DNA of 64,000 bases from Serratia ficaria (GCF_900187015.1 NZ_LT906479.1:1550001-1614000), one strand, 5' to 3'. Counted from the stretch's first letter, positions 52,496-62,030 are shown. Made by a program: numbers and translations. Notes: generated from the sequence alone by a model not told the origin.

Positions 52496-53383
52496 TCAGG
52501 AGAGTTTTTCGATTTGCGGCTTGGGCCTGATGGTTAAGGTCGACCCCATGGAGGCGGCGATGATTGCCGCCAGCGCCAGCCATTGTACGCCGGTCAGGTG
52601 TTCGTTGAGGAACAACATGCCGGAAAACGCCGCCATCGCCGGTTCCAGGCTCATCAGCGTGCCAAAGGTGCGCGCCGGAATTTTCGGCAACGCGATGATT
52701 TCCAGCGAATAGGGCAGCGCGGTGGACAGAATGGCCACCGCCAGCGCCACGGGCAGGATATCAACGTTCAGCAGTGCGCTGCCGGTTTGCCAGGCGCCGA
52801 TCGGGCAAAATACCAGGGCGGCGATCAGAGAGCCGACGGCGACGGTGCCCGGCCCGTGGTCGCCGCCGGCCTTCTGACCAAAGATAATGTAGACGGCCCA
52901 GCAGGCGCCGGCGCCGAGCGCGCAGGCGGCGCCGAAGGGATCGATGCTGGCGACGCCATGCCCCAGCGGCAGCAGGAACCACAGGCCGACGATCGCCAGC
53001 GCCACCCAGAGAAAATCGATCGGCCGGCGCGAGGAAAACATGGCGACCGCCAGCGGGCCGGTGAACTCCAGCGCCACGGCAATGCCGAGCGGCACGGTGC
53101 GCAACGACAGATAGAACAGGTAGTTCATCGACCCCAGCGCCAGGCCGTAAATCAGCAGCGGCAGGCGGCTGCCTGCGGCGAAGCGCATCCGCCATGGCCG
53201 AAAGATAACGAACAGGATCAGCGTGCCGATACCCAGGCGCAGCGTGGTGATGCCTTCGGCGCCAACCAGCGGGAACAGGCTTTTGGCCAGCGACGCGCCG
53301 CCCTGAATAGACACCATGGCGATGATTAACAAGCAGATGGGCAGCAGCGTGGACGACGCCTTGCCGGTTGCAGATGAAGACAT
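52496..53383 (-). CDS. rhtA: Threonine/homoserine exporter RhtA
   Basis: 295 residues with ten hydrophobic segments (EamA/DMT family). MVSIQGGASLAKSLFPLVGA at the N-terminus, YLFYLSLRTVPLGIAVALEF and the C-terminal LPYSLEIIALPKIPARTFGT match E. coli RhtA (YbiF). It exports threonine and homoserine. Its position between dps and ompX is the same as in E. coli. The gene is divergent from ompX with a 400-bp spacer. Confidence 0.93.
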   Translation of the reverse strand: MSSSATGKASSTLLPICLLIIAMVSIQGGASLAKSLFPLVGAEGITTLRLGIGTLILFVIFRPWRMRFAAGSRLPLLIYGLALGSMNYLFYLSLRTVPLGIAVALEFTGPLAVAMFSSRRPIDFLWVALAIVGLWFLLPLGHGVASIDPFGAACALGAGACWAVYIIFGQKAGGDHGPGTVAVGSLIAALVFCPIGAWQTGSALLNVDILPVALAVAILSTALPYSLEIIALPKIPARTFGTLMSLEPAMAAFSGMLFLNEHLTGVQWLALAAIIAASMGSTLTIRPKPQIEKLS

Positions 53384-53648
53384 CCTTATAGGCCTTTTAT
53401 GTGCCTCCCCCAGCCTTGGGAAGACGCGTGAGATACGGAGGCGAGCAGTGTAAATGAAATGGGGTAAATCTGTCTGAGAAAAGGCGTGCGGGGCGGTGAA
53501 ATACGCCGTGGTTTGACCTGTTGCCAGTGGCTTTGTTCAAAAAGTGCGCATTTTTTTAAGAATTGTCTGGATATTAAATTGGTGATTTTTGTCACAGAAA
53601 GACGTAGAATACGGCCGAAAATAGAGCGAAAATAAGCAGATACGCTGT

Positions 53649-53677
53649 TCTTGAAATCTTCTGTTACACGATATAAA
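53649..53677 (+). promoter_or_regulatory. Candidate ompX promoter
   Basis: TCTTGA and TATAAA are separated by 17 bp, giving a leader of about 100 nt before ompX. The rest of the 53384-53782 spacer is AT-rich and carries no clear gene; long ompX leaders are known small-RNA targets in E. coli, but I did not find a pairing site with certainty. Confidence 0.45.
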
Positions 53678-53782
53678 GCATTAGACACTCAATTCAAGGC
53701 AGAGTTTCACGCTATTTTTTGTTATATTTTCAAAGCATGAACAAATGGATGTACTTAATAATAAAACGCGTTTGAGGTGGTT

Positions 53783-54301
53783 ATGAAAAAAATTGCATGT
53801 CTTTCCGCAGTAGCAGCTTGCGTATTAGCAGTTAGCGCAGGTACCGCATTCGCTGGTCAGAGCACCGTATCCGCTGGCTATGCGCAGGGTGATCTCCAAG
53901 GCGTTGCTAACAAAGCCGACGGTTTCAACCTGAAGTACCGTTACGAGTTCGACAACAGCCCACTGGGCGTGATCGGTTCCTTCACCCACGTGGAAAAGGA
54001 TCGTTCTCAGAACGGTTACTACCAGAAGTCCCAGTATAACTCCATCACCGCAGGTCCAGCTTACCGTTTCAATGACTGGGCGAGCATCTACGGTGTAGTT
54101 GGTGTTGGCTACGGCAAAAACATCGACAACGCTCAAAGCGGCAACGACCGTAACGGCAACAGCGACTACGGCTTCACCTACGGTGCTGGCCTGCAGTTCA
54201 ACCCAATCCAGGACGTTGCTCTGGATGTTGGTTACGAGCAGAGCCGTATCCGCAGCGTTGACGTTGGCATCTGGAGCGTTGGCGTAGGCTACCGTTTCTA
54301 A
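53783..54301 (+). CDS. ompX: Outer membrane protein OmpX
   Basis: 172 residues. A signal peptide (to about residue 24, SAGTAFA) precedes the 8-stranded barrel: GQSTVSAGYAQGDLQGVANK, GFNLKYRYEFDNSPLGVIGS, and the terminal VGIWSVGVGYRF with Phe at the end. Codons are unusually biased toward the common codons and toward lower GC3 than the neighbours, as in highly expressed genes. GAGG stands 6 nt before ATG. A strong terminator follows at 54355. Confidence 0.95.
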   Translation: MKKIACLSAVAACVLAVSAGTAFAGQSTVSAGYAQGDLQGVANKADGFNLKYRYEFDNSPLGVIGSFTHVEKDRSQNGYYQKSQYNSITAGPAYRFNDWASIYGVVGVGYGKNIDNAQSGNDRNGNSDYGFTYGAGLQFNPIQDVALDVGYEQSRIRSVDVGIWSVGVGYRF

Positions 54302-54354
54302 GATTTCCCCACGCCTGAGGGCGTGAGCGTGCGGCACTTTAGGCCGCGCCAGAT

Positions 54355-54384
54355 AAAAATCCGCCTTCGGGCGGATTTTTTTTT
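54355..54384 (+). terminator. Rho-independent terminator of ompX
   Basis: AATCCGCC-TTCG-GGCGGATT followed by a T-run of eight, about 55 nt past the stop. The stable UUCG tetraloop makes it a strong terminator. Confidence 0.93.
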
Positions 54385-54405
54385 GCCTGCCGCCCGGGCC
54401 GGCGA

Positions 54406-55389
54406 CTATTTGCCCAGCTTCTGCGCCGGCTGCGGCGAAAACCGGGCGCTGCGAGCGTCGCGTTCGTAGCCCTGGGGCTGGGTGAGGATGGCGTACAACT
54501 CTGGGCGGCGGCCAAGGATCCAGCGGCGGCCGGTGCTGAGCGGGATCAACGACAGATCGAGATCGGCGATCACCATGCGGTCCGCCGCCGCCCAGGTTTC
54601 CGCCAGAATGCGGCCGTAGGGATCGAGGATCATGGCGTTGCCGGTGCGCACTTCGTCGTCATCGCGCCCCACGCCGTTGCTGAACAGCACAAACAACCCG
54701 TTGTCGTGCGCGCGCGCCGGCAGCCAACGCATCAGCCAGCCGCGGCCGTGCTCGCCGCGAAACGCCGTCTCTATCGCCTGCGGGTTTTCCGCACGTTGCT
54801 GCCACAGCGCCAGCGGGATGGGCTTCATGCCGTGCGGGCTGCGCGAATGGGTGCCGCCGGTCTGGTGCGGCGCCAGCAACACTTCAGCGCCCAGCAGCGC
54901 CGTGGCGCGCACGTTTTCCACCAGATTGTTGTCCCAGCAGATCAGCACCCCGACCCGCACGCCCCACGGCGTATCGAATACCGTAAAGCCCTCGCCGCTG
55001 GCGATCGCCGGGTGTTCGAAGGCATGCAGCTTGCGGTGCAGGTGCAGCTGGCCGTCGGGCAGGCAGACGGCGTAGGCGTTGTAACAGTTGCCGTCATCGC
55101 CCAGTTCGATCAGGCCCACGCCGATCGCCATATTGTAGCGTTCAGCCAGCGGCCGAATGCGCGCCAGGGAAGGGCTGGCGGCGATGGGCTCCGCCAGCGC
55201 GCGCACTTCGGCCTCGGCGAGATGGCGTACGTGCCAGTAACCGGTGATGGACATTTCCGGAAAGGCCAGCAGTTGGATCCGTTCGGCGGCGGCCTGGGCG
55301 ATAAAGCCCTCCATCACCTTCAGGTTGTAGTTCTTGTCGTTGGCGCGGTGCTGGAATTGCACCGTCGCGGCGCGCAGGGTGGCGGTCAT
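54406..55389 (-). CDS. Nitrilase/carbon-nitrogen hydrolase family protein
   Basis: 327 residues. The catalytic triad is visible: Glu45 in LLAFPEMSITG, Lys120 in LHRKLHAFEH and Cys151 in GVLICWDNN. It hydrolyses a nitrile or amide; the Arg-rich C-terminus and the HGMKPIPLALWQQR insertion do not identify the substrate. I chose ATG 55389 (AAGG 8 nt ahead); the longer frame would run through the intergenic palindrome and into the divergent LysR gene. The LysR regulator at 55484 is the likely controller. Confidence 0.88.
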   Translation of the reverse strand: MTATLRAATVQFQHRANDKNYNLKVMEGFIAQAAAERIQLLAFPEMSITGYWHVRHLAEAEVRALAEPIAASPSLARIRPLAERYNMAIGVGLIELGDDGNCYNAYAVCLPDGQLHLHRKLHAFEHPAIASGEGFTVFDTPWGVRVGVLICWDNNLVENVRATALLGAEVLLAPHQTGGTHSRSPHGMKPIPLALWQQRAENPQAIETAFRGEHGRGWLMRWLPARAHDNGLFVLFSNGVGRDDDEVRTGNAMILDPYGRILAETWAAADRMVIADLDLSLIPLSTGRRWILGRRPELYAILTQPQGYERDARSARFSPQPAQKLGK

Positions 55390-55434
55390 TGGCGTTACCT
55401 TCGATTGGGGTCCTGCGTTGATTACAGCAGGCCG

Positions 55435-55455
55435 ATTGATTACTGTATAATCAAT
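55435..55455. promoter_or_regulatory. LysR-type operator between nitrilase and LysR genes
   Basis: ATTGATTA and TAATCAAT are perfect 8-bp arms around CTGTA, containing the T-N11-A form. A further TTGATTAC copy lies at 55419. It is centred 30-40 bp before the LysR start and about 55 bp before the nitrilase start, suitable for activation and autoregulation. Confidence 0.65.
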
Positions 55456-55483
55456 TAAATTCCTCTTTTGATAACCTGATGGA

Positions 55484-56356
55484 ATGGATATTCGACAACT
55501 GCGCGCCCTGGTGGCGCTGGCCGAACAGGGCAACTATCGACAGGCGGCGAACCGGCTGTGCATCACCCAGCCGGCGTTGAGCAAGCAAATCCAGGCGCTG
55601 GAAACCCAGCTTGGCGCCCGGCTGTTTGAGCGCGGGCGGCAGGGCGCGCAGCTCACCGCCAGCGGGCAGCGGCTGTACCCCGAGGCGCGCGCGCTGGTGG
55701 AACAGCATGTGCAGTTTCAGCAGCGTGCGCGGCGGGTGGTGCAGGGAGAGGCGGGGCGGCTGGCGCTGGGGTTTGGCCTGTCCAGCTTCGATCTGGCGCC
55801 CAGGCTGGTGGCCGCCTTTCGCCGGCGTTTTCCGGAGGTGGCGGTCGGGCTGGAGGATCTGCCTTCGGAACGGCAATATCAGATGCTGCTGCAGGGCGAA
55901 CTGCAGGTGGGGTTCGTGCGCCTGCCGGTCAACGGGCCGTTGCGCGGCGTCGCCTTGCTGAGCGACAGGCTGGTGTTGGCCGCGCCGGCGGCGCTCGGGC
56001 TGCGGGCCAATGCGGTGATGGCGCAGTTTAACCAACTGCCGCTGTTGCAGCTGACCCCGAAGCGCGGGCGCGGATTGAGCGACCAGTCGTTGCGGTTTAT
56101 CGCCGCCCATCGGCTGGCGCCGAACGTGGTGCAGCAGGCCGGGGATATTCAAACGTTGCTGGCGCTGGTCGCCGCCGGCATCGGCGTGGCCCTGTTGCCG
56201 CAAAGCGTGACGCATATCGTCCCGGCGGGCATCGACATGCTGCCGTTGAGCGGCGAGGAGACGGAGTGGCAGGTCGGCATCGCCTGGGACCCGCAGCGGC
56301 CTGACGCGCTGCGGGATAATTTTGTTCAGGCGGCGCTGGCCGCCCGACAAGGCTAA
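55484..56356 (+). CDS. LysR-family regulator
   Basis: 290 residues. The N-terminal helix-turn-helix (MDIRQLRALVALAEQGNYRQ, ITQPALSKQIQALETQLGAR) is followed by a substrate-binding domain from about 90, with LPSERQYQMLLQGELQVGFV. It resembles CynR/BenM/CatR-type regulators of aromatic or cyanate metabolism. It is divergent from the nitrilase, and an obvious operator lies between, so it probably activates the nitrilase in response to its substrate. Confidence 0.9.
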   Translation: MDIRQLRALVALAEQGNYRQAANRLCITQPALSKQIQALETQLGARLFERGRQGAQLTASGQRLYPEARALVEQHVQFQQRARRVVQGEAGRLALGFGLSSFDLAPRLVAAFRRRFPEVAVGLEDLPSERQYQMLLQGELQVGFVRLPVNGPLRGVALLSDRLVLAAPAALGLRANAVMAQFNQLPLLQLTPKRGRGLSDQSLRFIAAHRLAPNVVQQAGDIQTLLALVAAGIGVALLPQSVTHIVPAGIDMLPLSGEETEWQVGIAWDPQRPDALRDNFVQAALAARQG

Positions 56357-56362
56357 CCGCGA

Positions 56363-56893
56363 TTATAGCGGGCAGCGCATCACCGTTATCGGGTTGTGAT
56401 GATATTCGCTGCGGTGGCTTTCGGTGAAGCCGACCTTGCGCGCCAACGCCAGCGAAGCCCGGTTTTCCGGAGAAATAATGCACACCGCGTCGTCGCCGGG
56501 TAAATAGGTTTTCCCCCAGGTCAGGGCCGCGCGCAGGGCTTCGGTGGCGTAGCCTTTTCCCTGGGCTGTGCCGATCAGCGTCCAGCCCATTTCCGGCGCA
56601 TCGAGCGCCGGGTCGATATCGCGCTGAAAGTTGGAAAAACCGATGCTGCCGAGGTATGCGCCGCTGCTGCGTTCGCGCACCGCCCAATAGCCGTAGCCCA
56701 GCAGCGCCCAGTGCCCGACGTAGCGCATCAGGCGGCCCCAGGAGTCTTCGCGGTCGCGCGGCGTGCCGCCGATATAGCGCACGACCTCAGGATCGGCCCA
56801 TAGGGCGGCCAGGGCATCAAAGTCGTCGAGCGTATGCGCGTCCAGCCGTAAACGCTCGGTAAGCAGCGTCGGCGCGGCGGTGATAGGGATCAT
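56363..56893 (-). CDS. GNAT-family acetyltransferase (RimJ/RimL-like)
   Basis: 176 residues. TLLTERLRLDAHTLDDFDAL is the RimJ/RimL-type N-terminus, and EMGWTLIGTAQGKGYATEAL has the acetyl-CoA loop (Q-G-K-G-Y-A). SPENRASLALARKVGFTESH closes the fold. Members acetylate N-termini of ribosomal proteins or small amines; which applies here is unknown. I chose ATG 56893, with GGAG 8 nt ahead. It converges on the LysR gene and precedes the permease gene on the same strand only distantly. Confidence 0.87.
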   Translation of the reverse strand: MIPITAAPTLLTERLRLDAHTLDDFDALAALWADPEVVRYIGGTPRDREDSWGRLMRYVGHWALLGYGYWAVRERSSGAYLGSIGFSNFQRDIDPALDAPEMGWTLIGTAQGKGYATEALRAALTWGKTYLPGDDAVCIISPENRASLALARKVGFTESHRSEYHHNPITVMRCPL

Positions 56894-56952
56894 TATTCTG
56901 CTCCTGCACAAAGTGAAAGGCGGTGACCAACGCCGCCAGTATGCCAGAGAAG

Positions 56953-58323
56953 TTACACCATCAGCCACAGCAGCCAGGTGAACAGGAAGCCGCTCAGGCC
57001 GAGCAGGGTGGTCAGCACCGTCCAGGTCTTCAGGCCGTCGGCGACCGACAGTCCAAGGTAGCGGGTGACTATCCAAAAACCGGAGTCGTTGACGTGCGAC
57101 AGCCCCAGCCCGCCGAAGCAGGTGGCCAGGGTGACCAGCACCAGCTGCAGGTGATTCAGGCCGCTGACCGCTTCCGAAAGCAGGCCGCCGGTGGTCAGGA
57201 TCGCCACCGTGGCCGAACCCTGCGAGGCGCGCAGCGCCAGCGAGATGATAAAGGCGGCGGGGACCAGCGGCAGGCCGATGGTGGTCAGCACCTCCGCCAG
57301 CGCCTTGCCGACGCCGGATTCCACCAGCACTTTACCGAATACGCCGCCGGCGCCGGTGACCAGGATCACCACCGCGGCGGTCGGCAGCGCGGCGCCCATC
57401 ACGTCCCCGGCGTGCTGCAGGCTCCAGCCGCGGCGTAGCGCCAGAAAATAGAACGCCAGCATCAGGGCTATCATGAGCGCCACCGCCGGAGACCCCAGCA
57501 ACGTCAGCGCGTCGCGCAGCGCCGAGCCCGGTTGCAGCAGGGTGGCGGAAACCGTGCCCAGCATGATGATGGCGATCGGGATGACGATCAGCGCGGCCAC
57601 CAGCCCGGCGCCCGGCGGATTGATGCGATCGCTGAGCGGCGCCCGCCCCTCCGCGGCCGGTTCCGGCGCCGCCAGCTGCAGCTGTTCCAGCACCTCTATC
57701 GACAGCGGATAGGCTTTGCGATTGAGGTATTTCGCCGCGAAGTAACCAATCACCCCGACCGGGATGCAGATGCCGAGGCCGATAATGGTCAGCCAGCCGA
57801 TATCGGCGTTCAGCAGGCCGGCGGCGGCCACCGGGCCCGGGTGTGGCGGCAGCGCGACGTGCACCGTCAACATGACGCCGGCCATCGGCAGGCCGAACTT
57901 CAGCGGCGATACTTTGGCCACCTTGGCGAAACCGTAGATGATCGGCGCCAGAATGATAAAGCCGACGTCGAAGAACACCGGGATGCCGAGGATGAAGGCG
58001 GCGAGAGTCAGCGCGGCGATGGTGCGTTTCGGGCCCAGCGCCTGGCTGAAACGCTGCGCCAGCGATTCTGCGCCGCCGGAATGTTCGATCATTCTGCCGA
58101 GCATGGCGCCGAGGCCGATAATGATGGTCACCGAGCCGAGCACGCCGCCCATGCCTGCGGTCATCACTTTCATCACTTCACCGGTCGGAATGCCGCTGGC
58201 CAAAGCGACCAGCAGGCTGACCACCAGCAGGGCGACAAACGGCTGAATTTTCGCCTTAATCACCATCAGCAACAGCAGCACCACACCTAATACGGCAATC
58301 ATCAACAGCATAGAGGTAGACAT
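56953..58323 (-). CDS. ygbN: GntP-family transporter of the tetronate cluster
   Basis: 456 residues with about 12-14 hydrophobic segments of the gluconate permease (GntP) family; LPPHPGPVAAAGLL and LGLSHVNDSGFWIV are family hallmarks. Its place at the end of the ltnD-otnK-otnC-otnI row corresponds to E. coli ygbN. It should import a four-carbon sugar acid (L-threonate or D-erythronate) with H+. I chose ATG 58323 (AGGG about 8 nt ahead). There is a 104-bp gap to otnI, so it may have an extra promoter. Confidence 0.88.
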   Translation of the reverse strand: MSTSMLLMIAVLGVVLLLLMVIKAKIQPFVALLVVSLLVALASGIPTGEVMKVMTAGMGGVLGSVTIIIGLGAMLGRMIEHSGGAESLAQRFSQALGPKRTIAALTLAAFILGIPVFFDVGFIILAPIIYGFAKVAKVSPLKFGLPMAGVMLTVHVALPPHPGPVAAAGLLNADIGWLTIIGLGICIPVGVIGYFAAKYLNRKAYPLSIEVLEQLQLAAPEPAAEGRAPLSDRINPPGAGLVAALIVIPIAIIMLGTVSATLLQPGSALRDALTLLGSPAVALMIALMLAFYFLALRRGWSLQHAGDVMGAALPTAAVVILVTGAGGVFGKVLVESGVGKALAEVLTTIGLPLVPAAFIISLALRASQGSATVAILTTGGLLSEAVSGLNHLQLVLVTLATCFGGLGLSHVNDSGFWIVTRYLGLSVADGLKTWTVLTTLLGLSGFLFTWLLWLMV

Positions 58324-58427
58324 GGGATAGCCCTTTATCGGGTAAGCGTCAGGCACCGCGATCGCCGGTCGGCGATACGGGTGCGTATAATTTTTATAGG
58401 GTTAAATCACCGGTGTTGGCGGACTAC

Positions 58428-59204
58428 CTACAGGTAAGGCCTGACCCAATCGAGCCCGGCGGCGGTATCGGCGCGCGGCCGGTATTCGCAACCGACCCAG
58501 CCCTGATAACCGAGGGCGTCCAGCTGGGCGAACAGCCAGGGATAATTCAGCTCGCCGTCGTCCGGCTCATGGCGCTCCGGCACCGAGGCTATCTGGATAT
58601 GCGCGTAGCGCCCGGCCAGCGAGTTCATCAGCCCGCTGATATCGCCATCCACCAACTGAGCGTGGAATACGTCAAACTGGATAAACAGGTTCGGGCGGTC
58701 GACCGCCGCCGCCAGCTCCGCCGCCTGATGCTGGCTGGAAAACAGATAGTCGGGCTTGACCTGCGGGCTGAGGGCCTCAATCAGCACCTTGATCCCATGC
58801 TGGGCGAAGGCGTCGGCGGCATACCGGAGGTTGCCGATAAAGGCGTCGCGGTAGCGCCGGCGGTCTTCGCCCGGCGGAACAACGCCGGCCATCACGTGCA
58901 CGCAGGGGCAACCCAGGGCAATGGCGTAGCTCAACGCGCGGTCGATATCGGCGCGCGCGTCCCGTTCGCGGCCCGGCAGCGCCGCCAATCCCCACTCGCC
59001 GGCGGCCGCATCCCCCGGCGCGGTGTTGAACAGCACCTGCCGCAGGCCGTTGTCGCGCAGCTTTTCCGCCAGCAGTTCGGCCGGATATTCATAGGGAAAT
59101 AAAAACTCCACCGCTTTGAAACCCTGCGCGGCGGCGGCTTCGAAGCGCGCGAGGAAAGGCACTTCGTTAAACATCGTCGATAAATTGGCGGCAAATTTAG
59201 GCAT
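58428..59204 (-). CDS. otnI: 2-oxo-tetronate isomerase
   Basis: 258 residues, an AP endonuclease-family TIM barrel like hydroxypyruvate isomerase ([40 protein letters not shown]). Metal ligands (Glu and His) lie along the barrel. In E. coli OtnI (YgbM) interconverts 2-oxo- and 3-oxo-tetronate. Its start is 3 nt from the otnC stop, so the genes are co-translated. Confidence 0.9.
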   Translation of the reverse strand: MPKFAANLSTMFNEVPFLARFEAAAAQGFKAVEFLFPYEYPAELLAEKLRDNGLRQVLFNTAPGDAAAGEWGLAALPGRERDARADIDRALSYAIALGCPCVHVMAGVVPPGEDRRRYRDAFIGNLRYAADAFAQHGIKVLIEALSPQVKPDYLFSSQHQAAELAAAVDRPNLFIQFDVFHAQLVDGDISGLMNSLAGRYAHIQIASVPERHEPDDGELNYPWLFAQLDALGYQGWVGCEYRPRADTAAGLDWVRPYL

Positions 59205-59207
59205 GAT

Positions 59208-59840
59208 TCAGCTCCGTAACTCGGCTATTTCGTCATCGGTCAAATAACGTATCGGGCGGTCGCCGAGGGTGAAAATCAGCTTCGCCGCATCTTCCATCTC
59301 TTCGGCGTTGTCCGCCGCCGCGCGCAGATCCTTGCCGGTCACCACCGGCCCGTGATTGGCCAGCAGAAAGGCGCGGTGATTCGGCGCCAGCCTGGCCAGA
59401 TCCTCCGCCAGCCGCAGATCGCCGGGCCGATAGTAGGGCACCACCGGCACTTTGCCGACCCGCATCACCACGTAGGGCGTGAATGGCTTGATGGCGTTTT
59501 CGCTGTCCAGCCCCCGCAGGCAAGAGAGGGCGGTGAGGTAGGTACAGTGCAGATGCACCACCGCTTTGCATTCCGGGTTGTTCAGATAGAGCGCACGGTG
59601 AAAGCTGATCTCCTTCGACGGTTTGTCGCCGGACAGCCAGTCGCCGTTCAGGCTGACCTTGGACAGCCGCTCGGCCTGCAGTTCGCCCAGGCAGGAGCCG
59701 GTCGGCGTCGCCAGCAGCGTGCCGTCCGCCAGCAGCAGCGACAGATTGCCGGCGGAGCCGGTGGCGTAACCGCGCTGAAAGAACGAGGCGCCGAGGCGCA
59801 CCATCTCTTCGCGCGCCTGCTGTTCGGGGGTTGATGTCAT
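59208..59840 (-). CDS. otnC: 3-oxo-tetronate 4-phosphate decarboxylase
   Basis: 210 residues of the class II aldolase/adducin family. KAVVHLHCTYLTALSCL holds the zinc-binding HxH, and FLLANHGPVVTGKDLRAAAD a third histidine. E. coli OtnC (YgbL) decarboxylates 3-oxo-tetronate 4-phosphate to dihydroxyacetone phosphate. Its ATG overlaps the otnK stop by 4 nt. Confidence 0.92.
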   Translation of the reverse strand: MTSTPEQQAREEMVRLGASFFQRGYATGSAGNLSLLLADGTLLATPTGSCLGELQAERLSKVSLNGDWLSGDKPSKEISFHRALYLNNPECKAVVHLHCTYLTALSCLRGLDSENAIKPFTPYVVMRVGKVPVVPYYRPGDLRLAEDLARLAPNHRAFLLANHGPVVTGKDLRAAADNAEEMEDAAKLIFTLGDRPIRYLTDDEIAELRS

Positions 59841-61096
59841 ACTGGAAACTCCGTTTGCGCCCGGGCGAAGAAGTTTTCGTCGCCGAAATTACCCGATTTA
59901 AGGGCCAGTGAAACCGGTTGTCCGATGGCGCGCACCCAGGGCACGCCGGGAGAAATGCCGGGGCCGATATGAAAACCGCCAATGCCGAGCGCCTGCGTCA
60001 CCACGCCGGAGGTTTCGCCGCCGGCGACGATAAAGCGGCTGAACCCCCGCTGCCGCAGCCGTTTCACCAGCTCGGCGAACAGGGCTTCCACCGCCTGGCT
60101 GGCGGCGGCGCCGTATTGCCGCTGCGTCTGTTGCAAGGCCTCCGGCGCGGCGGTGGCGTACAGCAGCGGGGCGAGGGCGTCGGCCGCGTGGCGCTGCGCC
60201 CATTCCGCCAGCTCTTCGGCGTAGGCGGCGCGATCGGTTTCGTTCAGACAGCGCGTTACCTCCAGCGCCTGCGCCGTCGCCTGCTGACGATAACGCGCCA
60301 CCTGCCGCTGGGTCATGGTGGAGCAGGAGCCGGACAGCACCACCGCTTTCGCGCCCTGCGGCGCGCCGGCGGCCTGCGCCGATTTGTCTGCTGGCCGCGC
60401 CGCGTGGCGGGCGATGCCGATCGCCAGGCCAGAGCCGCCGGTCACCAGTTTCATGGTTTTCAGCGCTTCGCCCTGGGTCAGCAGATGTTGCTCGTTGAGC
60501 GTATCCAGCACCGCATAGCGCACGCCCTGCTGCGCCAGCCGCCGCAGTTTTTCACTCACCGCTTCCGCGCCGCGGTCCATCTCGGCCGCGCTCACCAAAC
60601 CGCAGCGCCCCGCGGCCTGCGCCTCCATCAGCCGCAGCAGATTGCTGTCGGTCATCGGCGTGACCGGATGATGGCGCATGCCGGATTCCGACAGCAGCTG
60701 CTCGCCGACGAACAGATGGCCCTGATACACCGTCCGGCCGTTCACCGGCAGCGCCGGCGAGATCACCGTCAGATTTTCGCCCAGCGCGTCGAGCAGCGCA
60801 TCGGTCACCGGGCCGATATTGCCCTGCGCGCTGCTGTCGAAGGTGGAGCAGTATTTGAAGTAGAACCGCCGGCAACCTTGCTTTTGCAGCCAGGCCAGCG
60901 CCTGCAGCGATTGTTCTACCGCCTGGGCCGCCGGGCAGGAGCGAGATTTCAGGCTGATGACCACCGCCTGCGCGTCGGGCGGAGCCTCATCCTGCGGCAC
61001 GCCGTTGAGCTGCACCGTCGGCAGGCCGTTCTCCACCAGAAAACTGGCGATGTCGGTGGCGCCGGTAAAGTCGTCCGCTATGATGCCGAGCTGCAT
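59837..61096 (-). CDS. otnK: 3-oxo-tetronate kinase
   Basis: 419 residues of the DUF1537 (four-carbon acid sugar kinase) family. LGIIADDFTGATDIASFLVE at the N-terminus and FIVAGGETSGVVTQALGIGG near the C-terminus are the two signature blocks binding substrate and ATP. OtnK (YgbK) phosphorylates 3-oxo-tetronate at position 4. It overlaps ltnD by one base and otnC by four, so it belongs to one tightly coupled operon. Confidence 0.93.
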   Translation of the reverse strand: MQLGIIADDFTGATDIASFLVENGLPTVQLNGVPQDEAPPDAQAVVISLKSRSCPAAQAVEQSLQALAWLQKQGCRRFYFKYCSTFDSSAQGNIGPVTDALLDALGENLTVISPALPVNGRTVYQGHLFVGEQLLSESGMRHHPVTPMTDSNLLRLMEAQAAGRCGLVSAAEMDRGAEAVSEKLRRLAQQGVRYAVLDTLNEQHLLTQGEALKTMKLVTGGSGLAIGIARHAARPADKSAQAAGAPQGAKAVVLSGSCSTMTQRQVARYRQQATAQALEVTRCLNETDRAAYAEELAEWAQRHAADALAPLLYATAAPEALQQTQRQYGAAASQAVEALFAELVKRLRQRGFSRFIVAGGETSGVVTQALGIGGFHIGPGISPGVPWVRAIGQPVSLALKSGNFGDENFFARAQTEFPV

Positions 61097-62010
61097 CAGA
61101 GATCCTCCTTCTTCTGTGGCAGGTCGATGCCGGAAAAGATCTTGATCACCGCGCTGTCGTCTTCTTTACCGTAGCCTGCGTTGCTGGCGGCGGTAAACAT
61201 GGTGAAGGCGGTGGAGGCCAGCGGCAGCGGGAAATGCAGCGCTTTGGCGGTGTCCGCCACCAGGCCCAAATCCTTGACGAAGATATCAACCGCCGATTTC
61301 GGCGCATAGTCGCCGTCGACCACGTGGCGCATGCGATTCTCAAACATCCAGGAATTGCCGGCGGCGTGGGTCACCACGTCATACATCACGTCGAGAGGAA
61401 TGCCGGCGCGCGCGGCCAGCGCCATGGCCTCCGCCCCGGCGGCGATGTGCACCCCCGCCAGCAGCTGGTGAATGATTTTCACCGTCGCGCCCAGGCCAAT
61501 GTCTTCGCCGATGCGGTAGACCTTGCCGGCGATGGCGTCCAGCACCGGCTGCAGCCGGTCGAAGGCGGCCTCGGCGCCGGAGGCCATCACCGTCAGCTGG
61601 CCCTCCTCCGCCTTGAGCGCGCCGCCGGATACCGGCGCGTCCAGCATATGCAGCCCCAGGGGCTTCAGCTGTTGCTCTATCTGTTTGGCATCGTCGGCGG
61701 AAAGGGTGGACGAGACCATCAGGGGGATGCCGGGTTTGAGCCGGGGCGCCAGGCCGCGCTCGCCAAACAGGATCTGTTTCACCTGGGCGGCGTTAACCAC
61801 CAATAGCAACACCGCATCCAGTTCGGCGGCGAAGGCGTCGGCGCTGGTCGCCGCCTGCGTGGCGCCGGCCTGCCGCAGCGCCGCCAGCGCCTGGGGGTTA
61901 AGATCGACGCCGTAGGTGGTCAGCCCGGCGCGGATGCACGACTTCGCTGCGCCCATGCCCATCGCGCCCAGCCCGATCACGCAAACTGAATATTGCCCTG
62001 GCACTGTCAT
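61096..62010 (-). CDS. ltnD: L-threonate 2/3-dehydrogenase-type enzyme (beta-hydroxyacid dehydrogenase)
   Basis: 304 residues. VIGLGAMGMGAAKSCIRAG (NAD-binding, about 12-30) and the catalytic lysine in GLGATVKIIHQLLAGVHIAA (about 172) define the beta-hydroxyacid dehydrogenase family. Corresponding E. coli LtnD (YgbJ) oxidises L-threonate. It is the first gene of the operon and is divergent from its DeoR-type regulator, with matching operators in the gap. Confidence 0.92.
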   Translation of the reverse strand: MTVPGQYSVCVIGLGAMGMGAAKSCIRAGLTTYGVDLNPQALAALRQAGATQAATSADAFAAELDAVLLLVVNAAQVKQILFGERGLAPRLKPGIPLMVSSTLSADDAKQIEQQLKPLGLHMLDAPVSGGALKAEEGQLTVMASGAEAAFDRLQPVLDAIAGKVYRIGEDIGLGATVKIIHQLLAGVHIAAGAEAMALAARAGIPLDVMYDVVTHAAGNSWMFENRMRHVVDGDYAPKSAVDIFVKDLGLVADTAKALHFPLPLASTAFTMFTAASNAGYGKEDDSAVIKIFSGIDLPQKKEDL

Positions 62011-62030
62011 GTCATACCTCTGTTAATTTT

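Noticed and set aside
53386..53688. A 100-codon minus-strand frame upstream of ompX
   Set aside because: It occupies the rhtA-ompX control region, has no SD, no domain and no membrane or signal feature; treated as non-coding.
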